A DNA stretch of 64,000 nucleotides from Geomonas paludis (GTDB taxonomy: Bacteria; Desulfobacterota; Desulfuromonadia; Geobacterales; Geobacteraceae), in assembly GCF_014193585.1 (NCBI RefSeq), contig NZ_BLXY01000002.1:620001-684000 (forward strand). The letters are read 5' to 3'. The number at the start of each line of letters is the position of its first letter. The first letter of the stretch is position 1. Position numbers and translations under genes: made by a program. The notes under the pieces are model-generated. The model worked only from the letters and a program-made list of their open reading frames with translations. It was not told the origin of the DNA and did not search any database. Shown piece after piece: positions 41,779-49,773 of the stretch.

Positions 41779-42099
41779 CTACTTGGTGATCAGGTCGTTC
41801 TTCACTTCCTTGACCCCCTTCACACCGCGAGCGATTTCGCCGGCCCTGCGCGCATTCTCAGCCGAATCCACGAACCCGCTCAGCTGCACCACGCCCTGGT
41901 AGGTGGTCACGTTGATCTGGAAGGTCTTCAGCGCCAGTTCGTCGAAGATGGCGGCCTTGACGCGGGTGGTGATGACGGAGTCATCGACGTACTCACCTGC
42001 CGTTTCATGTTTGGTGGTGTGGGTGTGGCTGCACCCGGCCAAGGAAGTGAGCAGGCAGGCACTGACAAGGACCATGACGATGCGTTTTGCTTTTCCCAT
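41779..42099 (-). CDS. BON-domain lipoprotein
   Basis: A 106-residue protein with a lipobox (SLAGC) after a short hydrophobic signal, a His/Thr-rich spacer (HTHTTKHE) and one BON domain (VDDSVITTRVKAAIFDE, VVQLSGFVDSAENARRAGEI). It resembles OsmY/YgaU-type envelope-stress proteins. I chose ATG 42099 with GAGGAGAT upstream. It is convergent with the DUF2795 gene. It likely protects the periplasm; targets are unknown. Confidence 0.85.
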   Translation of the reverse strand: MGKAKRIVMVLVSACLLTSLAGCSHTHTTKHETAGEYVDDSVITTRVKAAIFDELALKTFQINVTTYQGVVQLSGFVDSAENARRAGEIARGVKGVKEVKNDLITK

Positions 42100-42267
42100 G
42101 ACGATCTCCTCTCTCGCAGAATTTGCCATCCAAAAACCGATTAAGGATAGCTAATCGAACAAGGGGAGTCAAGAAACGGGGTCCGGCTGGATTTGAATTA
42201 TATAATCTGAAATCTATACTTGGCGGGGTGCATCGGGGGAAGTTACCACTGTCGCTGGAGGTGATCC

Positions 42268-42684
42268 ATGAAACGGATGCTGCTGATTCTGACGTTCCTT
42301 CTAGCTATGGCAACAGGGCGGGCACAGGCGCTGGATGCAACCATCTGCAATGCCGGCTCGGACATCATCTACTATCCCAACGGCGATCTCAAATCGTGCA
42401 ACCTGGGTGACATCACCATCTTGAGCGGTGTCACCTGCAACATGCTGTCGACGGCGGAGTTCTACGAACAGGGGATGCTCAAAAGCTGCATCACCAAGAA
42501 CTTTTTCTATTACGAAGGATTGGTCTGTAACGAGTACAGCCTGATCAGCTTCTACCCTTCCGGCAAGCTGGAGAGCTGTGTGCTGGCCACGCGGGCCGAG
42601 GTGGACGGCAAGATCTGCGTCGAGCAGCAGCCCATCGCGCTGTTCGAGACCGGCAAGTTGAAGTCGTGTACCAACCCGCGTTAG
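42268..42684 (+). CDS. Secreted protein with four Cys-paired MORN-like repeats
   Basis: A 138-residue protein with a signal peptide (cleavage near AQA-LDA, about 22). The mature part is four 30-residue repeats with the core C-x12/13-Y/F-x2-G-x-L-K-S-C. Eight cysteines occur at residues 27, 44, 57, 74, 87, 104, 117 and 134, i.e. spacings 17-13-17-13-17-13-17, with none elsewhere. The Y-x-x-G-x-L-K pattern resembles MORN/YwqK-like repeats, but the paired cysteines do not. GGAGGTGAT precedes the ATG. The stop overlaps the convergent gene by a few bases. Function is unknown; a disulfide-rich periplasmic or secreted module is likely. Confidence 0.82.
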   Translation: MKRMLLILTFLLAMATGRAQALDATICNAGSDIIYYPNGDLKSCNLGDITILSGVTCNMLSTAEFYEQGMLKSCITKNFFYYEGLVCNEYSLISFYPSGKLESCVLATRAEVDGKICVEQQPIALFETGKLKSCTNPR

Positions 42685-43394
42685 CCCGCACCGGCCAAGC
42701 GGCGCATCACGAGCTTCATGTCCTCCCATACGTGGCGTTTCAGCCCTTCGTCCGCCAGTAGGAGTTCGGGATGCAGAGTCGGCATCACCCCCCTGCCCCG
42801 CACCTCCTGCCACTGGCCGCGCACCTGCTCGAGGGAAGTCTTGCCGCCGAGCATCAGCCCGGTCGCCTCTTCGCCCAGCGTGACCACCACCTCCGGTGCC
42901 ACGGTCTCGATTCTCCGGGCGACGCTCTCCGCCATAGCGGCGCTCTCCCCCCCCGCATCGAAGCTCAGCAGGCAGACCTGGTCCGTTTTGAATTTCATGG
43001 CGCCGATGATCTTAGCCAGCAGGTCCCCGGCAGCTCCGGCGTACCCCGGGCCGGCCATCAGGAAGAGCAGGCGTGCCTGCGGGTTCCCCTCCTGGCGGCA
43101 GGTTGCGTCCAACCCCTTCACTGCCGGCGCTGCTGCGGGTGCTAGGGGTGCGGCGACGGCAGACTCAGCCAGCGCTGCAGCTTCATCGGGAATGGCCGCC
43201 TGAGGCTGAACTGGAGCTGGAGTGGCTGCGGCCGCAGGAGCGGCCGCAGGAGCGGACGCAGCGGAACCTGCAACGGCCGAAGGCGTAACAGCTCCGGTGC
43301 CGTAGGCGAGCTCGTCCACGCCGCTCTCCGCCAGGTCCACGAGGTACCCCTTCAGCGAGCGCAACAACAGCTCCCGATTCTCCATCTCCGCCAT
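42681..43394 (-). CDS. Degenerate uracil-DNA-glycosylase-like protein
   Basis: A 237-residue protein. An N-terminal helix (ELLLRSLKGYLVDLAESGVD) precedes a long Ala/Pro-rich linker (about 45-95). A C-terminal UDG-superfamily fold is indicated by NPQARLLFLMAGPGYAG, LLAKIIGAMKFK, PEVVVTLGEEAT and VMPTLHPELLL with HVWEDMKLVM. The family-4 active-site GEAPG-like motif is altered (MAGPGYA) and the Fe-S cysteine pattern is missing, so glycosylase activity is doubtful. I chose the ATG at 43394, preceded by AAAGGGG. Longer starts overlap the divergent gene. Confidence 0.7.
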   Translation of the reverse strand: MAEMENRELLLRSLKGYLVDLAESGVDELAYGTGAVTPSAVAGSAASAPAAAPAAAATPAPVQPQAAIPDEAAALAESAVAAPLAPAAAPAVKGLDATCRQEGNPQARLLFLMAGPGYAGAAGDLLAKIIGAMKFKTDQVCLLSFDAGGESAAMAESVARRIETVAPEVVVTLGEEATGLMLGGKTSLEQVRGQWQEVRGRGVMPTLHPELLLADEGLKRHVWEDMKLVMRRLAGAG

Positions 43395-43428
43395 GGTAAA
43401 CCCCTTTACATTTCCGGTTTCATTAACT

Positions 43429-44349
43429 ATGCTCGAAGGCATGCCGCTTTTACTTCTCGTCACATCCCTGCTGGTCCTGGCGCTCCCCGAGCAGGCCCTC
43501 GCCTGGGGCGCGGGTGTCCATCTGCAACTGGGCATGAACGTGCTCAACAACCTCGACGCCCTGAAGCCGGCGGTCGCCGCCATCATCTCGGCACACCCCT
43601 ACGACTTCCTCTACGGCACCATCGCCGCCGACATCACCCTGGGCAAGAAGTTCACCCACTACCTGCAGCACTGCCACCGCTGGCGCATCGGGCACCGGGT
43701 CCTGGACAAGGCGGCCGACCCGACCCAGCAGGCCTGCGCCTACGGGTATCTCTCCCACCTGGCTGCGGACTGCATCGCCCACAACTACTACGTCCCCTAC
43801 AAGGTGATGCGCAGCTTCTCCTCGCTCACCTTGAAGCATGCCTACTGGGAGATGCGCTTCGAGAACTACGTGGATAAGGAGATCTGGGAGACCGCCAGGA
43901 AGGTTTCGCTGGAACACTTCAGCAGCAACGACCAGCTGCTGCGCAAGGTTCTTTCGGACACCATCTTCTCCTTCGGCACCAACAAGAAGATCTTCAACTC
44001 CATCCTGCTGGTGAGCCGCCTGGAGAAATGGCAGGGCATCCTGCAGACCCTCTCCGACACCTCGCGTTACGCCCTCGAGGAAAACGACCGGGAGGAATAC
44101 ATGCAGCTGGCCCAGGAAGCGGTCTTCGACTTTTTGAACAACGACGAGTCCTCGCGCTTCTTCCACGCCGACCCTACCGGCGAGCGGGCGCTGGCGGCGG
44201 CGGAAGCGGTGCGCAAGAACCTGAGGCTTCTGTACCGCACCGGCAAGATCACCAAGCCGCAGGCCCACGCCGAGCTCGACGAGTTGAAGCTGAAACTGAA
44301 GGAAGCCATCTGCGAGCCGGAACTGCTGCTGCAGATCCTCTCCAAGTAA
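43429..44349 (+). CDS. Exported zinc-dependent phospholipase C-like protein
   Basis: A protein of about 306 residues with a signal peptide predicted to leave Trp as residue 1 (ALA-WGAGVHLQLG), as in Zn-dependent phospholipase C, where the N-terminal Trp binds zinc. Further ligand-like His/Asp residues occur in KKFTHYLQHCHRW and YGYLSHLAADCIAHNYYVPY. The C-terminal half is helical, charged and unlike classical PLC. The start is uncertain: ATG 43429 or 43441, neither with a strong Shine-Dalgarno. It is divergent from the UDG-like gene. Lipase activity is inferred, not shown. Confidence 0.72.
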   Translation: MLEGMPLLLLVTSLLVLALPEQALAWGAGVHLQLGMNVLNNLDALKPAVAAIISAHPYDFLYGTIAADITLGKKFTHYLQHCHRWRIGHRVLDKAADPTQQACAYGYLSHLAADCIAHNYYVPYKVMRSFSSLTLKHAYWEMRFENYVDKEIWETARKVSLEHFSSNDQLLRKVLSDTIFSFGTNKKIFNSILLVSRLEKWQGILQTLSDTSRYALEENDREEYMQLAQEAVFDFLNNDESSRFFHADPTGERALAAAEAVRKNLRLLYRTGKITKPQAHAELDELKLKLKEAICEPELLLQILSK

Positions 44350-44387
44350 CTCCTCCCTGAGCATCTCCCAGCCCCGCAAGCATCTCC

Positions 44388-44500
44388 CGCCCCCGGAGGG
44401 GGAGGGTCGGGGAGGGGGAAGCCTCCAGGCGAATGATCATTCGCCCCTACAGCAGGAGCGCCCTCACCCCTGCCCCTCTCCCAGAGGGCGAGGGGGGTGG
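44388..44500. repeat. Repeat element of the CCCTCTCCC family with GAATGATCATTC core
   Basis: Facing GC-rich arms flank AGGCGAATGATCATTCGCCCC, a palindrome followed by a CTCACCCCTGCCCCTCTCCC arm. It lies between the PLC-like gene and coaBC, which are convergent. Confidence 0.8.
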
Positions 44501-44512
44501 ACAGTCCTGCTG

Positions 44513-45727
44513 CTACCCCTTCGCCGCGCCGCGCTTTTCCCCGCGCAACGTCTCCACGTTGTCCAGGATCACCCCAGCCAGCTCCTCTTTCCCCATCATC
44601 GGGAGTTCCTCGATGCGGCCGTCGCTGAACAAAAACTTGGCGATGTTGGTGTCCACGTTGAAACCGGCGCCTTCCTGGGACACGTCGTTGGCCACCACCA
44701 GGTCCAGGTTCTTGGCCTTGAGCTTCGCCCCCGCGTTGCGCACCAGGTCCTGGGTCTCGGCGGCGAAGCCGACCAGGATCCGCTCCCCCTTGTGGGCGCC
44801 CAGCTCCGCCAGGATGTCCGGGTTCTTCTCCAGTTCGATGCAGAGGCTTTCCTGGCTCTTCTTCACCTTCTCGCCGGCGCGCGTCTTGGGCCGGTAATCC
44901 GCCACGGCGGCCGCCTTGATGACCACGTCGATGCGCGGCAGGCACCCCTGCACCGCGTCCCGCATCTCCTGCGCGCTCTGCACCCGGACCACCTCCACGC
45001 CCAGCGGCGGCGTCAGGCAGCTCGGCCCGGTCACCAGCGTCACCTCCGCCCCCCTCAGGCGAGCCTGGCGCGCGATGGCGTACCCCATCTTGCCGGAGGA
45101 GTGGTTGCTGATGTAGCGCACCGGATCGATCTCCTCGAGGGTCGGCCCCGCGGTGACCAGTATCCGCTCACCGGCCAGCCGCTTCGGGGTCAGGGCCGCC
45201 ACGGCCTCCTCGAAGATCACCTCGGGGGCCTGCAGCTTCCCCTCCCCTTCGTAGCCGCAGGCGAGCATGCCGCAGGCGGGGGCGACGAAGAGGTAGCCGT
45301 GGGCCTTGAGGCGCGCCTCGTTCTCGCGGTAGATGGAGTTGCGGTACATGTTCACGTTCATGGCCGGGGCGATCAGGACCGGCGCCCGGGTCGCCATCAC
45401 CGTGGTGGTCAGGAGGTCGTCGGCGATGCCGTTGGCCAGCTTGCCGATGCAGTTGGCCGTGGCCGGGGCGATGATGTAGAGGTCGGCGCGGTCGGCGAGG
45501 GCGATGTGCCCGATCTTCTCCTCGGAAATGAGGTTGAAGAGCTCCAGGTGCACCGGGTTGCGGGACAGGGTCTGGAAGGTGAGCGGCGTCACGAATTCGG
45601 TGGCCGATTTCGTCATCACCACGTGCACGTTGGCGCCCGCCTTCACCAGCAGGCGCAAGAGCTCCACCGCCTTGTACACGGCGATGCCGCCGGTCACCCC
45701 GAGAACGATCTCCTTGCCTTTCAGCAT
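44513..45727 (-). CDS. coaBC: CoaBC: phosphopantothenoylcysteine synthetase/decarboxylase
   Basis: A 404-residue bifunctional flavoenzyme of coenzyme A synthesis. The N-terminal flavoprotein (CoaC) half has GVTGGIAVYKAVELLR, the active-site His region EEKIGHIALADRAD, PAMNVNMY and the catalytic Cys loop ACGMLACGYEG. The C-terminal CoaB half has VTAGPTLEEIDPVRYISN and KMGYAIARQA. Length is normal. It is the last of a run of three minus-strand genes, 9 bp after the MBL hydrolase gene. Confidence 0.95.
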   Translation of the reverse strand: MLKGKEIVLGVTGGIAVYKAVELLRLLVKAGANVHVVMTKSATEFVTPLTFQTLSRNPVHLELFNLISEEKIGHIALADRADLYIIAPATANCIGKLANGIADDLLTTTVMATRAPVLIAPAMNVNMYRNSIYRENEARLKAHGYLFVAPACGMLACGYEGEGKLQAPEVIFEEAVAALTPKRLAGERILVTAGPTLEEIDPVRYISNHSSGKMGYAIARQARLRGAEVTLVTGPSCLTPPLGVEVVRVQSAQEMRDAVQGCLPRIDVVIKAAAVADYRPKTRAGEKVKKSQESLCIELEKNPDILAELGAHKGERILVGFAAETQDLVRNAGAKLKAKNLDLVVANDVSQEGAGFNVDTNIAKFLFSDGRIEELPMMGKEELAGVILDNVETLRGEKRGAAKG

Positions 45728-45736
45728 GTGCTCCCC

Positions 45737-46366
45737 CTACTCGTTGAGGTACGGGTTGAAGCTCCGCTCCTGCCCGATGGTGCTGGAGGGGCCGTGGCCG
45801 GGCCAGACGACGGTGTCGTCCGGAAGCGGCATGAGCTTGCTCTTGATCGATTGAATCAGCTGCTCGTGGCTGCCGCCGGGGAGATCGGTACGGCCGACCG
45901 AGTCGGCGAACAGGGTATCGCCGGTTATGAGCAGCTTCTCGTTGGCGAGGTACAGGCAGCACCCCCCCTGGGTATGGCCGGGGGTATGCAGCACCTCGAT
46001 CACCCGCTTACCGAGCTGCAGCTCCATGCCGTCGGTGAGGAAGGCATCCGGCTCCGGCGAGTTCTCCACGGAGAGGCCGTACTTCTGGGCCGAACGGGCC
46101 GCGTTGACCAGGAACGGTACGTCCTCCTTGTGGGCCAGAAGCTGCGCGCCGGTCTTCTCCTTCAGGACGCGGTTGCAGCCGATATGGTCGAAGTGGCCGT
46201 GGGTGTTGACGATGTACTTGATGTTGATGCCGAAGTGGCTCACCGCGGCGAGGATCATGTCGCAGTCGGCGCCGGGATCGACGATCATCCCTTCGTTGCT
46301 CTGTTTATCCCCGAGGATGAAGCAGTTCACCCCCAGAGGTCCCACCACTATGGTCTCAAATAACAT
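45737..46366 (-). CDS. MBL-fold metallo-hydrolase (glyoxalase II-like)
   Basis: A 209-residue beta-lactamase-fold enzyme with the metal motif THGHFDHIG, then PGHTQGGCCLYL and a final GHGPSSTIGQE; all binuclear zinc ligands are visible. Such proteins hydrolyse thioesters (hydroxyacylglutathione type) or other esters. It lies between the YhaM-like nuclease and coaBC. The substrate cannot be read from the sequence. Length fits the short bacterial glyoxalase II-like group. Confidence 0.85.
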   Translation of the reverse strand: MLFETIVVGPLGVNCFILGDKQSNEGMIVDPGADCDMILAAVSHFGINIKYIVNTHGHFDHIGCNRVLKEKTGAQLLAHKEDVPFLVNAARSAQKYGLSVENSPEPDAFLTDGMELQLGKRVIEVLHTPGHTQGGCCLYLANEKLLITGDTLFADSVGRTDLPGGSHEQLIQSIKSKLMPLPDDTVVWPGHGPSSTIGQERSFNPYLNE

Positions 46367-46381
46367 GACAATTCCTCCGTA

Positions 46382-47551
46382 TCACTTCTTCAGGATGGCA
46401 AACGGGTTGTTGCTGAAGGCCTTGCGCCCCTGGTCGCCGCCCCGCTGTTCCTGGCGCGGCTTCTCCTGCGCGGGCCGGGCCGGCTCGCTGCTCTGCGGGG
46501 CCGGCGCCGGCACCGTTTCCGGCATCAGCTCCGACGGCTCCAGGCAGTCGGCCAACCCCGCCGGGGCACCTCCCTCTGCGGGTTCCCCTCCCCCCGGCTC
46601 GGCGACCGGCTTCTCCTTGAAGAAATAGCGGTCGTAGAGGCGGTGGTACGAGGTCCAGCGCGACGGGTTGTCCGGCTCCTTGCGGATGTGGGTCCTGATG
46701 CCGTTGATCTTGGAGTCCAGGTCGTCCAGGTAGTTCAGGATGGTGGCCTCCAGCGTCTTGGGGCGCTTGGGGGAGCCGTACTCGTACTGGCCGTGGTGCG
46801 ACAGGATCATGTGCTTCAGGAGCATGGCGAGCTCGACCGGGAAGCCGGGGAGCCGCGCGATCCGCTCCTGGAGCATCTCGACGCCGATGGTGATGTGGCC
46901 GAGCAGCTTCCCCTCGTCCGAGTAGTCGAAGCAGCGCAGGTAGGTCATCTCGCGCACCTTGCCGATGTCGTGCAGCAGCGCGCCCACCACGAGGAGGTCG
47001 CGGTTGAGTCCCTGGTAGAGCGGCACCATGGCGTCGACCAGCTTGGCGACGGCAAGCGAGTGCTCCAGGAGCCCCCCCAGGTAGACGTGGTGCATCCCCT
47101 TGGCCGCCGGGGCCGTACTGTACTGGGCCAGCAGCTCCGGGTCCTCGAAGAAGGAGCGCAGAAGGCGCGCCAGGTCCGGGTCGGTGAGGCTCGCCACCAG
47201 GGCGTGCAGTTCGGCGACCATGGCTTCGATGTCGCTCTCCGTCTCCGGGAGGAAGTCGGCAAGCTGCACCGCTTCCTCGGGAACCCGCTTCAGTTCGGAG
47301 ACGATCAGCTGCATCTTGCCCAGGTAGACGCTCGCCTTCCCCTTGACCGCCAGGAAATCGTTGCGGTCGAAGAGGGAGCCGACCTGGTCGGCGTTGTCCC
47401 AGACCTTGGCGTCCACCTCCCCCGTCTTGTCCATCAGCTTCAGGGTGAGGTACGGCTTGCCGTTCTTGGCCATGGCGACGATCTTTTCCTTGACCAGGAA
47501 GACCGCTTCGACGATGTCGCGGTCCTTTATTTCGGCAACGGTTTTTTTCAA
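46382..47551 (-). CDS. YhaM-like 3'-5' exoribonuclease (OB + HD)
   Basis: A 389-residue protein. An N-terminal OB-fold domain (IVEAVFLVKEKIVAMAKNG, MDKTGEVDAKVWD) is followed by an HD phosphohydrolase domain (LLEHSLAVAKLVDAM, LLHDIGKVREM, LGHITIGVEML, KHMILSHHGQYEYGSPKRP). This architecture matches YhaM and the HD-domain nucleases that process RNA and DNA ends. The best start is TTG 47551, which has AAGGAG 7 bases upstream; the frame to 47590 starts in a repeat. The final 60 residues are Pro/Ala-rich, then NNPFAILKK, and probably disordered. Confidence 0.82.
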   Translation of the reverse strand: MKKTVAEIKDRDIVEAVFLVKEKIVAMAKNGKPYLTLKLMDKTGEVDAKVWDNADQVGSLFDRNDFLAVKGKASVYLGKMQLIVSELKRVPEEAVQLADFLPETESDIEAMVAELHALVASLTDPDLARLLRSFFEDPELLAQYSTAPAAKGMHHVYLGGLLEHSLAVAKLVDAMVPLYQGLNRDLLVVGALLHDIGKVREMTYLRCFDYSDEGKLLGHITIGVEMLQERIARLPGFPVELAMLLKHMILSHHGQYEYGSPKRPKTLEATILNYLDDLDSKINGIRTHIRKEPDNPSRWTSYHRLYDRYFFKEKPVAEPGGGEPAEGGAPAGLADCLEPSELMPETVPAPAPQSSEPARPAQEKPRQEQRGGDQGRKAFSNNPFAILKK

Positions 47552-47588
47552 AGTAAGGCTCCTTGTATTGAAAGCTCCATGTTGAGTC

Positions 47589-47713
47589 AAAAGCAGTTAC
47601 GCAAAGTACGCCAAGTAGGCGCGACGTACAGAAGAAACCTTTTTGTTGTTAAACCCAAAGGCTTTCTTTCCGTTCTTCGCGGATACTTACGCGTTCTTTG
47701 CGATACTGCTTTT
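47589..47713. repeat. MITE-like element, second copy
   Basis: The ends AAAAGCAGTTACGCAAAG (47589-47606) and CTTTGCGATACTGCTTTT (47696-47713) match the 23024-23144 element, with two mismatches between the arms. The interior holds CGCGGATACTTACGCGT-like inverted segments. It lies between the FAD oxidoreductase gene and the nuclease gene, and its right end is next to the stop codon of the former. Confidence 0.85.
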
Positions 47714-49283
47714 AGTTTGCGGCGATTCTCGCCGCGATGGCATCGGCCACGCGGATGCCGTCCAGGGCCGCGCTCATGATGCCGCCGGCGTAGCCCGCCC
47801 CCTCCCCGGTCGGGTAGAGGCCGCGGTGGCTCAAGGACTGCAGATCCGCACCTCTCACGATGCGCAGCGGCGCGGAGGTCCGGGTCTCGACCGCGGTAAG
47901 GGTCGCCTCGGCGCTGATGAAGCCCCGCATCCTGCGGTCGAAGTGCTCGATCCCCTCCCTGAGGGTCGCGGCGACCGGCGCGGGAAGCAGCGTGGCGAGG
48001 TCGTACTCGGTGACGCCGGGGCGGTAGCTGGAGAGGATCCTCCCCCCGCCCCGCCCGATGAAGTCGAGCAGGCTCTGCGCCGGCGCCCGGTAGTTTTCCC
48101 CTCCCGCCACGAAGGCGCGCCGTTCCAGCTCGCGCTGGAACTCGACCCCCGCCAGCGGGGACGTGCCGGTGAAGTCTGCCGGTCCCACGGTGGCCACCAG
48201 GGCGCTGTTGGCGTAGGGGCCGTTGCGGCGGTAGCCGCTCATGCCGTTCACCACCACCCCGCCCGCCTCGGAGGCGGCCGCGACGACCACCCCGCCCGGG
48301 CACATGCAGAAGGAATAGGCGGAGCGCCCGGTGGCCTCGTTGTTGTAGGTCTGCGCGTATTCAGCCGGCGGCAGCGCGGGGTGCGCGTTGCGGCCGTACT
48401 GTATCTCGTTGATCAGGGCCTGCGGGTGCTCCACCCGGAGCCCCACCGCGAAGGGCTTCTGCTCCAGGGTGACCCCCAGCCGGTGCAACAGGGCGTAGGT
48501 GTCGCGCGCGCTGTGCCCGGGCGCCAGCACCAGGGAGTCGCAGGGCTCCTCGTCGGCGTCGTTCACCACCACGCCGGTCACCCCCCCCTGGCCGACTTCG
48601 ATGCCGGTCAACCGGCTCTCGAAGCCGACCTGGAACCCCTCCTCGATCAGGCGTTCCCGGATGCCGCGCACCACCGCGCGCAACCGGTCGGTGCCGATGT
48701 GGGGCTTGGCGGCGTAGAGGATCTCGGGGGGCGCGCCGAATTCGACCAGGCGCTCCAGCACCCAGCCGCAGTTGGGGTCCTTGACCCGCGTGGTGAGCTT
48801 GCCGTCGGAAAAGGTCCCGGCTCCCCCCTCGCCGAACTGCACGTTGCTCTGCTCGCACAGCTCGCCCAGGCGCCAGAACCGCGACACATCCGAGGCGCGC
48901 CGGTCCACGTCGCGCCCGCGCTCCAGCACCCGTGCCGTAAGGCCGTACTGTGCCAGCCGCAAGGCGGCGAAGAGGCCTGCCGGCCCCATGCCGACGATGA
49001 CGACGCGTTCGGAGGAGGCGAGCTTCGGGAAGCGCGGCGGCGCGGCGGTCTCGACCCGCGTGACGTCGCCGTGGGGGCGCACCCGCGCCTCGTCCCTGAG
49101 CGTCACCTGTACCGTGTACACCAGCTTGATGGCGCCCTTTTTCCTGGCGTCGACGCCCTTTCTGACCAGGGTGAGCGCCGTGATCTCGGCTTCGCGCACG
49201 CCCAGCTTGGCCGCGGCCAGCGGGCGTAGCGCGCTCTCCTCCGCCCCCGGGCTCAGGGTGAGGTTGCGTAACAGAAATGGCAT
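47712..49283 (-). CDS. FAD-dependent oxidoreductase (COG2509-like)
   Basis: A 523-residue flavoprotein. An N-terminal approx. 85-residue RNA-binding-like or thiamine-ligase-like domain (ITALTLVRKGVDARKKG) precedes a dinucleotide-binding motif VVIVGMGPAGLFAALRLA, GEGGAGTFSDGKLTT, LAPGHSARDTYALL and a C-terminal GLYPTGEGAGYAGGIMSAAL FAD-binding signature. It matches the uncharacterised FAD-dependent dehydrogenase group COG2509, widespread in anaerobes. The physiological substrate is unknown. The ATG at 49283 precedes a canonical hydrophobic start. Confidence 0.85.
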   Translation of the reverse strand: MPFLLRNLTLSPGAEESALRPLAAAKLGVREAEITALTLVRKGVDARKKGAIKLVYTVQVTLRDEARVRPHGDVTRVETAAPPRFPKLASSERVVIVGMGPAGLFAALRLAQYGLTARVLERGRDVDRRASDVSRFWRLGELCEQSNVQFGEGGAGTFSDGKLTTRVKDPNCGWVLERLVEFGAPPEILYAAKPHIGTDRLRAVVRGIRERLIEEGFQVGFESRLTGIEVGQGGVTGVVVNDADEEPCDSLVLAPGHSARDTYALLHRLGVTLEQKPFAVGLRVEHPQALINEIQYGRNAHPALPPAEYAQTYNNEATGRSAYSFCMCPGGVVVAAASEAGGVVVNGMSGYRRNGPYANSALVATVGPADFTGTSPLAGVEFQRELERRAFVAGGENYRAPAQSLLDFIGRGGGRILSSYRPGVTEYDLATLLPAPVAATLREGIEHFDRRMRGFISAEATLTAVETRTSAPLRIVRGADLQSLSHRGLYPTGEGAGYAGGIMSAALDGIRVADAIAARIAAN

Positions 49284-49293
49284 GGGGTGTCCG

Positions 49294-49701
49294 TCAGGCG
49301 GCGCCGGTGTCGCGCCGTTTTCTTTCCAGGAGCTGTTCGACGATGATGACGATGTCCAACGGAGGGGTGGATTTGGGTATGTGCACCTTGGCGCCCATCT
49401 CGGGGATGGGGTGCTCGTGCGGGGCGCCCTGGAACATGGAGGTCAGCATGATGATGATGGGGTCCGCCTCCTTGGCCAGACGCCCGATCTCCAGGGAAGC
49501 GCTCACCCCTCCCATCCTGGGCATGACCAGGTCGAGTATGACGGCATCGAAAGTATCGGCGGCGTAGGCCTCGACCCCGAGGACGCCGTCCTCTGCGGTC
49601 ACTACGGAGAAGCCCGCGCCGGTGAAGACATCGGACATCACCTTCAGGAAGAACTTGTCGTCGTCTACCAGGAGTATTTTGCCCCTGTTCTCTGCTGTCA
49701 T
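49294..49701 (-). CDS. Single-domain response regulator
   Basis: A 135-residue CheY-like receiver: KILLVDDDKFFLKVM, acceptor Asp in AVILDLVMPRMGG, and Thr/Ser and Lys positions in IIIMLTSMFQG and KVHIPKSTPP. The loop around the switch Lys is unusual (KSTPPLDI rather than KPF). There is no output domain, so it probably acts by protein interaction. It is followed by the FAD oxidoreductase and preceded by the REC-kinase in the same direction. Confidence 0.88.
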   Translation of the reverse strand: MTAENRGKILLVDDDKFFLKVMSDVFTGAGFSVVTAEDGVLGVEAYAADTFDAVILDLVMPRMGGVSASLEIGRLAKEADPIIIMLTSMFQGAPHEHPIPEMGAKVHIPKSTPPLDIVIIVEQLLERKRRDTGAA

Positions 49702-49773
49702 TTCGACCTCAAGGCATGATGGAATGGGCCATCATACAAAAATGCGGCCGAAAAGGGAAGTGGAAACCGCCGC

